64,000 nucleotides of DNA from JANTGF01 sp963750735 (GTDB lineage Bacteria > Bacteroidota > Bacteroidia > Bacteroidales > VadinHA17). Position 1 is the first letter of the stretch. The number at the start of each line of letters is the position of its first letter. A model generated the notes under the pieces. That model searched no databases. It was given only the letters and a program-made list of their open reading frames with translations, and was not told the DNA's origin. The stretch covers positions 186,001-250,000 of the forward strand of contig CAVVRY010000012.1 in the NCBI GenBank assembly GCA_963750735.1, written 5' to 3'. Of this stretch, positions 19,434-28,360 are shown piece after piece. Both the position numbers and the translations under genes were made by a program.

Positions 19434-22070
19434 TTAGGGCATAATCTTTTCTGTAAAGATCCTTTTTGCCTGGTCTAAGGCTTTTTCAATTCCTTTTGGA
19501 TTTTTTCCCCCAGCTGTAGCCAGGAATGGCTGACCACCTCCACCACCCTGTATTTCACGGGAGATAATTCTGATTATTTCGCCTGCATTGAGGTTAAGAC
19601 TCTCAACCAGGTTATCTGATAGAATAATGACTAGATGTGCTTTTCCTTGTATTTCAGAACCCAAAGCACAATACAGGTTTTTTACTTCGGTTCGCAATTG
19701 AAATGCAAGATCTTTTAGCTGGTCAGGGGAGGAGCTTGGAACTTTTTCAATTATCATAGTATATGTTCCAACATCTTGCGTTTTCTTTTCAATCAAATTC
19801 TTCTTCAGATCTTTAAGCTTTGCTTTTTCATATTTTTCAAGATCACTTCTCAGTTTTTGATTTTCTTCTGCAAGATCCACTACAGCCTTTTCAATATTTT
19901 TAGGTCCTTTAAGAATATTACTGATACTAATTAATTGTTGCTGTTGATTCCTAATCAAATTTTCAACAGCCAGGCCTGTAATAGCTTCTATTCTTCTAAT
20001 ACCTGCAGCAATGGAAGACTCAGAGGTGATTTTAAGTAAACCAATATGTCCTGTAGATTTTACATGGGTTCCACCGCAGAGCTCAATGGAGTTTCCGAAT
20101 TTAATAACCCGTACATCATTTGCATATTTTTCGCCAAAAAGGGCAATTGCACCCATATTTAAAGCTTCCTGTAAAGGCATTGACTTGAACTCTTCAAGAG
20201 AATAATTTGATCTTATTTCAGAATTAACCAGCCTTTCTATTTTATCGATTTGTTCTTCAGAAAGTTTTTCAAAATGACTAAAATCAAATCTTAGATATTC
20301 ATTATTTACCAGTGATCCTTTTTGTTCAACATGCGGACCTAGAACCTCTCGAAGTGCTTTGTGTAGAAGGTGTGTGGCAGAATGATTGCTTTCAGTTGCT
20401 CTTCTTTTATTAAAATTTAATCTCGCTTTGAAAGTTTGATCAGGTTGTAGAGGTATTTTTTTTGTAATATGGATAATTAGATCATTTTCTTTCTGGGTAT
20501 CAATAATTTCTATTTTTTCATCCGGGGATTCTATGGTTCCTGTATCACCAACTTGACCACCACTTTCAGTATAAAATGGAGTTTTGTTAAAAACAAGATG
20601 AAAAAAGTCCTTACCCTGTTTCTTTACTTTTCTGTATTTAACAATTATGACTTCCGTTTCATCTTTATCATAACCAACAAAATTTTCTTTTTCAGTTTTA
20701 TGAAGTTCTACCCAATCATTTGTTTCAAGAACTGCATTGTTCCTTGACCGTGACTTCTGAACTTTCATATTATCCTGAAACTCTTTCCTGTCCACTTCCA
20801 GATCAGCTTCCTTCAAGATAAGTTCTGTTAAATCAAGGGGGAATCCAAAAGTATCGTAAAGTGTAAAAGCAGCTTCTCCACTGACTATTTTTTTATTTTC
20901 CTTTCTGGTCTGATCTATGAGATTTTCAAGATGTTTTATCCCGATATCTAGAGTTTTTAGAAAAGCATTTTCCTCTTCCTTAATAACTTTTGCAATAAGC
21001 TCTGATTGTAATTTGAGTTCAGGGAAGGCATCACCAAGGTTATCCGAAAGAATGGGTACAAGCTTATAAATAAAAGGTTTGTTCTGACCTAAAAATGAAT
21101 ATGCATACCTTATTGCTCTGCGGAGAATTCTTCGTATTACATAACCTGCCTTATTATTGGATGGAAGTTGCCCGTCTGCAATTGAGAATGAAACAGCTCT
21201 CAGGTGATCTGCCACAACTCTCATAGCCACATCCTCCTCCTCATTTTTACCATACTCTTTATGTGAAAGTTTGGCAATTTCTCTAATTATTGGTTGAAAA
21301 ACATCGGTATCATAATTTGATGTTTTCCCCTGCACAACCATGCAAAGCCTCTCAAAGCCCATTCCTGTATCAACATGCTTTTGTGGCAACTGTTCAAGCT
21401 TCCCTGAGGATAAGCGGTTATATTGGATAAAAACGAGGTTCCATATTTCAATTACAAGTGGATGATCTTTATTTACCAGGTCCTGGCCTGGAATTGTTTC
21501 TCTTTCCTTGTCTGGCCTAAGGTCGATATGAATTTCAGAACATGGGCCGCATGGACCTGAATCTCCCATTTCCCAAAAATTATCTTTTTTTGAACCATTA
21601 AGAATTTTCTCAGGGTCCAGAAATGCACTCCAATATGAAGCTGATTCATTGTCCTCTATTAAACCGTCTGCCTGATGTCCTTCAAAAACTGTTGCAAAAA
21701 GCCTGTCCTTTGGAATATTCATTTCGTCAACGAGGAATTCAAAAGCCCATTGTATGGCTTCTTTTTTAAAATAATTTCCAAAAGACCAGTTTCCCAACAT
21801 TTCGAACATTGTATGGTGATAAGTATCATGCCCTACTTCTTCAAGATCGTTATGTTTACCAGAAACACGAAGGCATTTTTGTGTGTTCGCAATTCTTTTA
21901 TATTCAGGAACAGTATTTCCCAGAAATATGTCTTTGAACTGATTCATCCCTGCATTCGTAAACATTAAGGTAGGATCATTCTTAACAACCATGGGAGCAG
22001 AAGGTACAATCTGGTGCTCCTTTTTCCTGAAAAAATCCTTAAAAGACTTCCTTACCTCTGAATTATTCAT
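19434..22070 (-). CDS. alaS: alanine--tRNA ligase
   Basis: About 878 residues from the ATG at 22070, the usual AlaRS length. The class II aminoacylation domain begins MNNSEVRKSFKDFFRKKEH and contains PTLMFTNAGMNQF. The editing domain has the zinc-binding NHSATHLLHKAL and CGGTHVKSTGH motifs, and the C-terminal C-Ala domain holds a coiled coil (DLAEENQKLRSDLEKYEK) and a glycine-rich GGGGGQPFLATAGG stretch. An in-frame ATG at 22160 would add 30 residues that AlaRS does not normally have, so I prefer 22070. Divergent from the M23 peptidase. Confidence 0.96.
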   Translation of the reverse strand: MNNSEVRKSFKDFFRKKEHQIVPSAPMVVKNDPTLMFTNAGMNQFKDIFLGNTVPEYKRIANTQKCLRVSGKHNDLEEVGHDTYHHTMFEMLGNWSFGNYFKKEAIQWAFEFLVDEMNIPKDRLFATVFEGHQADGLIEDNESASYWSAFLDPEKILNGSKKDNFWEMGDSGPCGPCSEIHIDLRPDKERETIPGQDLVNKDHPLVIEIWNLVFIQYNRLSSGKLEQLPQKHVDTGMGFERLCMVVQGKTSNYDTDVFQPIIREIAKLSHKEYGKNEEEDVAMRVVADHLRAVSFSIADGQLPSNNKAGYVIRRILRRAIRYAYSFLGQNKPFIYKLVPILSDNLGDAFPELKLQSELIAKVIKEEENAFLKTLDIGIKHLENLIDQTRKENKKIVSGEAAFTLYDTFGFPLDLTELILKEADLEVDRKEFQDNMKVQKSRSRNNAVLETNDWVELHKTEKENFVGYDKDETEVIIVKYRKVKKQGKDFFHLVFNKTPFYTESGGQVGDTGTIESPDEKIEIIDTQKENDLIIHITKKIPLQPDQTFKARLNFNKRRATESNHSATHLLHKALREVLGPHVEQKGSLVNNEYLRFDFSHFEKLSEEQIDKIERLVNSEIRSNYSLEEFKSMPLQEALNMGAIALFGEKYANDVRVIKFGNSIELCGGTHVKSTGHIGLLKITSESSIAAGIRRIEAITGLAVENLIRNQQQQLISISNILKGPKNIEKAVVDLAEENQKLRSDLEKYEKAKLKDLKKNLIEKKTQDVGTYTMIIEKVPSSSPDQLKDLAFQLRTEVKNLYCALGSEIQGKAHLVIILSDNLVESLNLNAGEIIRIISREIQGGGGGQPFLATAGGKNPKGIEKALDQAKRIFTEKIMP

Positions 22071-22209
22071 TTTATTTGCAAACATTTTCTGCGGATTTAC
22101 GTATTCATCAAAAGAGTTGAATCTTACATCAAAATAGTTTGTAAAATTAGTTTTTTTCATTTAGTTTTATAATCTTTCTTTTTATTCAAGAGTTATAGAG
22201 GTAAATTTT

Positions 22210-23181
22210 ATGGCGAAAGAGAAGTTTAAGTTCAATCCCGAATCATTAAAGTATGATAAGGTAGATCTGAACACGAGTGACAAGTTGTTGAAAGTGTTGG
22301 GATATTTTGCTGGTAGCCTTTTGCTGGCAGTGTTATATATTTTGGTGTTTTCGCATTTCTTTGGAACTCCAAGTGAACGAAAATTAAGACGGGAGAACCG
22401 TCAGCTAGCTTCTCAATATGAAATTTTAAATGAGAAGATGAAACAAATGAAGACTGTTTTAGCAGATCTTGAGGAAAGAGATGATAATTTATACAGAACT
22501 GTTTTTGAAGCTGAACCCATATCAAGTGCTGTAAGGATTCAGGGTGTTGGTGGTGTTGACAGGTATAATGAACTTGAAGGATTTGATAATTCAGATCTTG
22601 TCATTGAAACAGCTGCACAGCTTGATGCCTTATCGAAAAGAATATATGTGCAGTCCAAATCTTATGATGATCTTATAAATATGGCTGTTAATAAGGAAGC
22701 TATGGTTTCAAGCATTCCTGCCATTCAGCCAATTTCGAATAAGGATTTAAAAAGAACTGCCTCTGGCTGGGGATGGCGCATACACCCAATTTATAAAATA
22801 CGTAAGTTCCATTATGGTATGGATTTTACTGCCCCTACTGGTACAGAGGTATATGCTACTGGTGATGGGAAAGTTGTTCAAATATCAAGATCAAGACGGG
22901 GATATGGGAATAAAATAGTAATTGATCATGGATATGGGTACAAAACGTTATATGGCCATTTAAACAGCTTTAAAGTTAAAAAAGGCCAGAAAGTAAAAAG
23001 AGGCGATGTGATTGCTTATGTTGGAAATACCGGTGTTTCAACTGCTCCTCATTTACATTATGAGGTTAGGCAAAATGATAAACTAGTTAATCCTCTTAAT
23101 TTCTATTTCAATGATTTGTCACCAGATGAATATGAGAGAATGATAGAGATTTCATTGAATAGCGGGCAGTCATTTGACTAA
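22210..23181 (+). CDS. M23 family metallopeptidase, membrane-anchored
   Basis: 323 residues. One N-terminal membrane helix (about 28-50, VLGYFAGSLLLAVLYILVFSHFF), a coiled coil (about 55-95), and a C-terminal LytM/M23 domain with the zinc ligands in FHYGMDFTAP (HxxxD) and HLHYEV (HxH). This is a likely peptidoglycan endopeptidase or an EnvC-like amidase activator. The intact zinc ligands favour an active enzyme. Faces the periplasm. Transcribed away from alaS across a short gap and followed by a strong terminator. Confidence 0.92.
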   Translation: MAKEKFKFNPESLKYDKVDLNTSDKLLKVLGYFAGSLLLAVLYILVFSHFFGTPSERKLRRENRQLASQYEILNEKMKQMKTVLADLEERDDNLYRTVFEAEPISSAVRIQGVGGVDRYNELEGFDNSDLVIETAAQLDALSKRIYVQSKSYDDLINMAVNKEAMVSSIPAIQPISNKDLKRTASGWGWRIHPIYKIRKFHYGMDFTAPTGTEVYATGDGKVVQISRSRRGYGNKIVIDHGYGYKTLYGHLNSFKVKKGQKVKRGDVIAYVGNTGVSTAPHLHYEVRQNDKLVNPLNFYFNDLSPDEYERMIEISLNSGQSFD

Positions 23182-23221
23182 ATATTGAACCTGGAAACAG
23201 GTAAAAAACATTATAAACTTT

Positions 23222-23251
23222 GGGTTTTCTTTTAAAGAGAACCCTTTTTTT
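23222..23251 (+). terminator. Rho-independent terminator after the M23 gene
   Basis: An 11-bp stem (GGGTTTTCTTT with AAAGAGAACCC, one G-U pair) followed by seven T residues, 40 bp past the peptidase stop. Confidence 0.8.
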
Positions 23252-23309
23252 ATTTCCAAAGCGATTACTTTTTTCAGCATTATCTGGCAATTTTAACTGA
23301 AAATTAATA

Positions 23310-23340
23310 TTTGTTTAAATTGGATTATTTGCTAATTTAG
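23310..23340 (+). promoter_or_regulatory. Bacteroidota-type promoter for the merR operon
   Basis: TTTG at 23310-23313, a 19-nt spacer and TAATTTAG at 23333-23340, one mismatch from the TAnnTTTG consensus. It lies 38 bp before the merR start codon and after the upstream terminator. Confidence 0.5.
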
Positions 23341-23378
23341 TGTCCGTTAGTACATTTATCTTATAAAAAGCTTCAATT

Positions 23379-23714
23379 ATGCCCTATAGAGAAAAGAAAA
23401 TTGAAAAATTGTATTATTCAATAGGTGAAGTAGCTGATATGTTTAATGTGAATACCTCATTAATCAGATATTGGGAAAAGGAATTTGACATTATTCATCC
23501 GAAAAAAAATAAAAAGGGAAACAGATTATTTACACCAGCAGATATCGATAACTTTCATATAATTTATCACCTGGTTAAGGAAAGAGGGATGACCCTGAAA
23601 GGGGCAAAAAAGAAAATGTCAGAAAACAAAGATGATGCTATTCAAAACTTTGAGGTAGTAAAATCACTACAAAACATGAGAGAGATGCTGCTTGAAGTAA
23701 AAGAGATGTTATAA
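23379..23714 (+). CDS. MerR family transcriptional regulator
   Basis: 111 residues. A winged HTH of the MerR type at about 8-80: YYSIGEVADMFNVNTSLIRYWEKEF, then the wing with GNRLFTPADIDNF and YHLVKERGMTLKGAKK. A short C-terminal helix (about 88-111) probably dimerises; there is no effector-binding domain and no metal-binding cysteines. This short form is widely conserved in Bacteroidota next to a nif3-like gene, as here. Target genes unknown. It is the first gene of a three-gene operon. Confidence 0.9.
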   Translation: MPYREKKIEKLYYSIGEVADMFNVNTSLIRYWEKEFDIIHPKKNKKGNRLFTPADIDNFHIIYHLVKERGMTLKGAKKKMSENKDDAIQNFEVVKSLQNMREMLLEVKEML

Positions 23715-23735
23715 CAATTGCCAAATCACCATTTC

Positions 23736-24830
23736 ATGAAGATCAGTGAGATCACCAGTTATCTGGAAGAGATAGCTCCCCTTTCGTTTCAGGAGTCCTA
23801 TGATAATTCTGGCCTGCTTCTAGGAGATATCGGTAAAGAGATTAATTCTGCACTATTAACTTTAGATGTTACTGAAGAGGTTTTAGACGAAGCAATTCGG
23901 GGTAAAGCTGGACTTATTGTTGCCCATCATCCAATTATTTTTAAAGGGATTAAGAAGCTAACAGGTAGCAATGAGGTTGAGAAAGTTATCCTTAAAGCCA
24001 TTAAAGAGAATATTGCCATATATGCAGCCCATACAAATATGGATTCGGTGCCACATGGAGTAAATTCATTTATTTGTAATGAGCTTGGACTGGCAAATAG
24101 GCAGGTATTAAAACCCATGGAAGATGTTTTGTATAAGCTGGTTACTTTTGTGCCTGACGAAAGTATTGCAGATGTAAGAGAAGCCATTTTTAAAGCAGGA
24201 GCCGGTAATGTAGGAAATTATGATAGTTGTAGTTTTAGTTTAAACGGAACCGGAAGTTTTAGAGGTGGAAAAAATACCAATCCCTTTGTTGGGGAAAAAG
24301 GGAAAATGCATTTTGAGAATGAAATACGATTAGAAAGCATTATCCCGAAGCATTTAAAGAAAAAAGTATTGAAAGCTCTTTTTGAAGCTCATCCCTATGA
24401 AGAAGTGGCCTTCGATTTGTATCCCCTGGAGAACGAATATGGCCTTGCCGGGATAGGAATAATTGGGGGTTTGCCGCATGATATGGATGAGAGGGTCTTT
24501 ATGGATTTGTTGAAAAGTAAGTTGAATCTTAAACTAATCAGGCATTCACCCTTTACCGGTAAAAAAGTTAAGAATGTGGCAATTTGTGGCGGTGCTGGCA
24601 GTTTTGTATTGGGTGATGCAATAAGTGCAGGTGCGGATGTTTTTATTTCTGGAGATTTTAAATACCATGAGTTTTTTCAGGCTGAGAAAAAAATTCTAAT
24701 TGCTGACATCGGACACTATGAAAGTGAACAGTATGTGAAACAGATTTTTTATGACCTACTTATAGAAAAATTTCCTACCTTTGCATTTCAAATTTCGGAA
24801 ACAAATACTAATCCGGTAAATATATTTTAA
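23736..24830 (+). CDS. Nif3-like dinuclear metal centre hexameric protein
   Basis: 364 residues from the ATG at 23736; a TTG at 23718 is the only upstream alternative. NIF3/YqfO family: metal ligands are visible in LIVAHHPIIFKG, HTNMDSVPHGVN and near the C-terminus in FISGDFKYHEFF and DIGHYESEQ. A middle insertion (about 130-230, KLVTFVPDESIADVREAIFKAG and AHPYEEVAFDLYPL) is the PII/CutA-like domain of the longer family members. Its biochemical role is not established in the literature; GTP cyclohydrolase type 2 annotations are common but doubtful. Gap of 21 bp after merR; 3 bp before the next gene. Confidence 0.92.
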   Translation: MKISEITSYLEEIAPLSFQESYDNSGLLLGDIGKEINSALLTLDVTEEVLDEAIRGKAGLIVAHHPIIFKGIKKLTGSNEVEKVILKAIKENIAIYAAHTNMDSVPHGVNSFICNELGLANRQVLKPMEDVLYKLVTFVPDESIADVREAIFKAGAGNVGNYDSCSFSLNGTGSFRGGKNTNPFVGEKGKMHFENEIRLESIIPKHLKKKVLKALFEAHPYEEVAFDLYPLENEYGLAGIGIIGGLPHDMDERVFMDLLKSKLNLKLIRHSPFTGKKVKNVAICGGAGSFVLGDAISAGADVFISGDFKYHEFFQAEKKILIADIGHYESEQYVKQIFYDLLIEKFPTFAFQISETNTNPVNIF

Positions 24831-24833
24831 GAT

Positions 24834-25601
24834 ATGGCAAAAAAAGCGAGTACTGCCGAAAAAACAGAAATTACTGTTGAACAGATTCTGAGAGCTTTAT
24901 ATGAGCTTCAACTTGTTGATTCTTCGGCAGATAAGATAAGGACTCTTCGTGGTGAATTACCACTTGAGGTACAGGATTTAGAGGACGAAATTGCCGGTCT
25001 TGAAACTCGGATTTCAAACTATGAAAACGACCTTAAGGAAATTGAAGAATCGATTGCCAAAAAGAAAAATGAAATTAAAGATGCTGAAACCTTGATTAAG
25101 AAATACGAGGAACAGCAAAAAAATGTTAGAAATAACAGGGAGTTTGATTCCTTATCAAAGGAAATAGAGTATCAAACACTCGAGATCGAGTTATGTGAAA
25201 AAAGAATCAGGGAGTTTACCGTTCAGGTGACTGAAAAGACTGAGACACTAGATGCTTCAAAAGCAGTTTTTGAGGATCGAAGCAAAGATCTTGAAGCCAA
25301 GAAAGGTGAATTGGATGAAATTATTGAAGACACAAAAAAGGAAGAGAAAGAGCTGGTTGACAAATCAGAAAAATTGCAAACGGTGATTGAGCCCAGGCTT
25401 ATAACTGCATACTCAAGAATCAGAAATAATGCGCGGAATGGTTTAGCTGTCGTTACTATTAAACGTGATGCATGTGGTGGTTGTTTTAATAAGATACCAC
25501 CTCAGAGGCAGTTAGATATTAAATCAAGGAAAAAAATAACCGTGTGTGAATACTGTGGAAGGATTTTAGTTGATGATGAGATAGTTGAAGTAGAAAACTA
25601 G
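24834..25601 (+). CDS. coiled-coil C4 zinc-ribbon protein (CdsZ/DUF164 type)
   Basis: 255 residues. A long antiparallel coiled coil at about 35-195 is followed by a C-terminal zinc ribbon with CGGC and CEYC pairs (CGGCFNKIPPQRQLDIKS, then CEYCGRILVDDEIVEVE). This is the widespread bacterial zinc-ribbon/coiled-coil family that includes CdsZ; suggested roles are in RNA or envelope processes and are not settled. It is last in the merR-nif3 operon, starting 3 bp after nif3, and is followed by a clear terminator. Confidence 0.9.
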   Translation: MAKKASTAEKTEITVEQILRALYELQLVDSSADKIRTLRGELPLEVQDLEDEIAGLETRISNYENDLKEIEESIAKKKNEIKDAETLIKKYEEQQKNVRNNREFDSLSKEIEYQTLEIELCEKRIREFTVQVTEKTETLDASKAVFEDRSKDLEAKKGELDEIIEDTKKEEKELVDKSEKLQTVIEPRLITAYSRIRNNARNGLAVVTIKRDACGGCFNKIPPQRQLDIKSRKKITVCEYCGRILVDDEIVEVEN

Positions 25602-25626
25602 AGAGAATAAATATATTTAAATTGAG

Positions 25627-25650
25627 AAGCAGCCTTTTGGCTGCTTTTTT
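25627..25650 (+). terminator. Rho-independent terminator of the merR-nif3-zinc ribbon operon
   Basis: Perfect 8-bp stem AAGCAGCC/GGCTGCTT with a TTTT loop and a following T run, 25 bp past the zinc-ribbon gene stop. Confidence 0.88.
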
Positions 25651-25722
25651 CTTTTTAATGAACCAAAACTTAAATACCTAGTTCTGGCCAGTGCACACAT
25701 AATTATTTTAGTTGAACATAAA

Positions 25723-26538
25723 TTACCATGACCCCCCGGCACCACCTCCGCCAAATCCACCTCCACCAAAGCCGCCAAAGCCTCCGCCTCCTCCTCCAAA
25801 TCCACCAAAACTTCCTGAACCTGATGAGAAATTCCCATAACTACCCCTATGTGACATTCCGGTGGCAGAACCCAATAGAAAGGCGGTCCAAAAAGGTATC
25901 TTTTTTCCTCCAGAAAAGTGTTTTGCTCGCTGGGCCCTGGAAATCATGCTGAAAATGATTATAATAAAGAAAATAACTATAATCCCTACACTTGTCCCTG
26001 CTCCGGGATCAGTTGATTCTGCGTATTCATCAGCAGTAAATTCTCCTTCTGCAAGAGAAATAATTGTATTCGTGGCATCTTCAAGGCCCTGGTAATTTTC
26101 ACCTTTCTTGAAATTTGGTAAGATCTCTGCATTTACAATTCGGTTCGCAATAGCATCGGGAATAGCTCCCTCAAGGCCATACCCAATGGCAATAAATACT
26201 TGCCCTGATTCATTCTGAGTCTTTGGTTTTATTAGAATAAGAACACCATTGTCTTTGTCTCCCTTGCCAATGCCCCATTTTTCTCCTAAACGGAAAGCAT
26301 AATCACTTTTATCATATCCATGTAAGGTGGGAACTATTACAATAGAAATCTGAGTAGAGGTTTCCCGACTAAATTCTACCAGTTTTCTTTCAAGTGATAT
26401 TATCTCATTTGTTTCGAGAAATCCTGTATAATCATTTACCAGGCGAGGTGGGCTGGGTGGATCAGGAAAATCCTGGGCTTGAGCAGGAAATAATGATACT
26501 AAAAAATATATGACAATAATTATCTTGCTTGTTTTCAT
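25723..26538 (-). CDS. TPM domain protein with glycine-rich C-terminus
   Basis: 271 residues. Signal peptide (residues 1-21, ending FPAQAQ), a TPM (TLP18.3/Psb32/MOLO-1) domain at about 30-170 (VNDYTGFLETNEIISLERKL, ISIVIVPTLHGYD, IGYGLEGAIPDAIANRIV), one membrane helix at about 185-205, and a tail made almost only of G, F and S. This form commonly occurs next to LemA, as here. The TPM domain should be outside the cytoplasm. Function unproven; acid phosphatase activity is known for plant relatives. Downstream gene of a four-gene cluster. Confidence 0.9.
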   Translation of the reverse strand: MKTSKIIIVIYFLVSLFPAQAQDFPDPPSPPRLVNDYTGFLETNEIISLERKLVEFSRETSTQISIVIVPTLHGYDKSDYAFRLGEKWGIGKGDKDNGVLILIKPKTQNESGQVFIAIGYGLEGAIPDAIANRIVNAEILPNFKKGENYQGLEDATNTIISLAEGEFTADEYAESTDPGAGTSVGIIVIFFIIIIFSMISRAQRAKHFSGGKKIPFWTAFLLGSATGMSHRGSYGNFSSGSGSFGGFGGGGGGFGGFGGGGFGGGGAGGSW

Positions 26539-26556
26539 TGCAATAGAGATAAATAA

Positions 26557-26997
26557 TTATTTCTTACCGAACGAAATTTCATCAGACAACTCGTTCACAT
26601 CATCGCTCTGGTATGGGAAATTTGCCTTCAATGCATCTCCAATCATCCTGATTCCTGTAATAAGACCTTCTGTAAATTTATTCTCTCTGAAATGATTGAG
26701 CATATTCTCTTTAATTTCATCCCAGAAGTTGTCGGGTGTGACCTGATTTATTCCAACATCGCCCAAAATAGCAAATTTTCTATGGTCGATGGCCAGATAA
26801 ATTAGAACTCCATTCCTGAGTTGTGTTTCATGCATTTCCAGCTTCTCAAAAAAATAAGCTGCATGATCAAGGACATCTTCCTTACATTTTGACTCAATAT
26901 GAACTCTAATCTCACCAGAAGTGTTTTTCTCAGCCTCCCTGATTGCCTCAACAATAAGGTTTTGTTCCTCCTGGGTAAAAAACTTTGATGGGTCCAT
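26557..26997 (-). CDS. TPM domain protein, soluble
   Basis: 146 residues with a TPM domain across most of its length (TSGEIRVHIESKCKEDVLDHA, RNGVLIYLAIDHRKFAILGD). No signal peptide or membrane helix is visible, so it is probably cytosolic, unlike the neighbour at 25723. It follows the lemA stop by 2 bp and precedes the secreted TPM gene by 18 bp, so the three are translated from one transcript. LemA-TPM-TPM triplets are common in Bacteroidota; their role is not established. Confidence 0.88.
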   Translation of the reverse strand: MDPSKFFTQEEQNLIVEAIREAEKNTSGEIRVHIESKCKEDVLDHAAYFFEKLEMHETQLRNGVLIYLAIDHRKFAILGDVGINQVTPDNFWDEIKENMLNHFRENKFTEGLITGIRMIGDALKANFPYQSDDVNELSDEISFGKK

Positions 26998-26999
26998 AT

Positions 27000-27587
27000 T
27001 TAAAACTCAACTTTTGGAACTTCTTTTGCCGATTCTTCAGCCTGAAAGTACACCTTTTTATCAAAACCAAATATTTTTGCACCAATCAAAGCCGGAAAAC
27101 TCCTGATATAGGAATTATATGTCTGGGTAACTTCGTTAAATTTTCTCCTTTCAAGTGAAATTCTGTTTTCAGTTCCTTCGAGTTGGACCTGAAGATCAAG
27201 GAAACTCTGATTGGCCTTTAAATCGGGGTATCTTTCCACAACAACCATTAACCTTGAAAGCGCAGAGCTCAGACCATCCTGTGCAGCTTGAAAATTCTGT
27301 ATTGCAGCAGCATCAAGATTGCTTGGATCAATCTGCACGGCTGTAGCCTTTGACCTTGCTTCGATAACTTCTGTAAGTGTAGCTTTTTCAAAATCGGCAT
27401 AGCCTTTCACTGTGCTTACTAGATTCGGGATTAGGTCAGCTCTCCTCTGGTATGAGTTTTCAACCTGGGCCCACTGGGAGGTTACTGCTTCTTCCATTGA
27501 TACCATTTTGTTATAGCCACAACTTGATAGGAATGGAATAAGAATTAAGAACCAAAATTTACGTATTTGAAGTACTGTTGTTTTCAT
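27000..27587 (-). CDS. lemA: LemA family protein
   Basis: 195 residues. N-terminal membrane anchor or lipoprotein-like signal (FWFLILIPFLSSCGYNKM, with a possible lipobox at SSC), then the LemA helical bundle: NSYQRRADLIPNLVSTVKGYA, VERYPDLKANQSFLDLQ, LEGTENRISLERRKFNEVTQTYN and a FPALIGAKIFGF motif near the end. Envelope-located protein of unknown biochemical role. First intact gene of the LemA-TPM-TPM operon; a diverged relative lies just upstream. Confidence 0.93.
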   Translation of the reverse strand: MKTTVLQIRKFWFLILIPFLSSCGYNKMVSMEEAVTSQWAQVENSYQRRADLIPNLVSTVKGYADFEKATLTEVIEARSKATAVQIDPSNLDAAAIQNFQAAQDGLSSALSRLMVVVERYPDLKANQSFLDLQVQLEGTENRISLERRKFNEVTQTYNSYIRSFPALIGAKIFGFDKKVYFQAEESAKEVPKVEF

Positions 27588-27676
27588 TAGTAAAATTTAT
27601 TTTTTAGAGTTTATTACTCCAAAGTTAGGAATTAAAGTAAATTTCACAAATACTGCTTGAATACAATTCCCGACTA

Positions 27677-28216
27677 TTATTTAAAATAGGGTTTTGATTG
27701 AAAATGAAAGAAACTTGAATAGAAATTCCTCGGGAACTTTTTTATGTAAGCATTGTGATTTCTTGCCCGGTCATTATATTCTTCTCTCAATTCTCTGGTT
27801 TGAATTTTATCAAATGAAAGATCTATTAATAAGGTTTCGAGTAAATGCGTTTTTTCTGTTGGATGATCTTTGAAATATTTCAATACCCTATCTGCATTTT
27901 CTAAAAGCGTATTATGAAGTTTTAAATATTTATTAAATGTCACAAAATCAAGAATATAACCCTCGCTGGTTTTATTTGGGTGTGGAGTTGAAATTATTTG
28001 AAGGGAATCATTAATCATAACATCCTGTTCAATATTAATTTTATCCAAACTTTTAAGTGTTGAATCCATATTATTAAAAGCAGCACAAACTTCAAGAAAG
28101 ATTTGATCAACCTCCTGACCAGATTTTGTCATTTTTTTGAGTGTAGATTTAATCGAAAATATCCCCATAATAATCAAAACAAAAACAAAAACATAGAGGA
28201 TTCGGGAGTCTTTCAT
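27677..28216 (-). CDS. diverged LemA-like protein
   Basis: 179 residues from the ATG at 28216, which gives a clean N-terminal membrane helix (SRILYVFVFVLIIMGIFSI); a longer frame to 28459 runs antisense into hutU and is not credible. The C-terminal part NDRARNHNAYIKKFPRNFYSSF lines up with the LemA segment FNEVTQTYNSYIRSFPALIGAKIF of the adjacent gene, and VLKYFKDHPTEKTHLLETLLIDL with VVERYPDLKANQSFLDLQ. I infer a decayed or specialised duplicate of LemA, anchored in the membrane. It is 89 bp upstream of lemA on the same strand. Confidence 0.7.
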   Translation of the reverse strand: MKDSRILYVFVFVLIIMGIFSIKSTLKKMTKSGQEVDQIFLEVCAAFNNMDSTLKSLDKINIEQDVMINDSLQIISTPHPNKTSEGYILDFVTFNKYLKLHNTLLENADRVLKYFKDHPTEKTHLLETLLIDLSFDKIQTRELREEYNDRARNHNAYIKKFPRNFYSSFFHFQSKPYFK

Positions 28217-28323
28217 ACTGCAATAAAAAATGAGTGAGCAAAAATACAGATTATTCCAATTAATTCTCTTGAAGCTGTTCGCGAATACTAGAAAATAAAT
28301 ATGGTTAATTACATTGCAGAGTG

Positions 28324-28331
28324 TATTTTTG
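28324..28331 (+). promoter_or_regulatory. possible -7 element for hutU
   Basis: TATTTTTG at 28324-28331 fits the TAnnTTTG consensus exactly, but no TTTG is found at the matching upstream position. If used, transcription would begin near 28338, after an in-frame ATG at 28301, which supports the hutU start at 28361. Confidence 0.35.
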
Positions 28332-28360
28332 CAAAGAATGAACTGAAAATAATGCTTAAT

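Noticed and set aside
25723..25838. GC-rich glycine-coding repeat as a possible mobile or regulatory repeat
   Set aside because: It encodes the normal glycine-rich tail of a TPM protein next to LemA.
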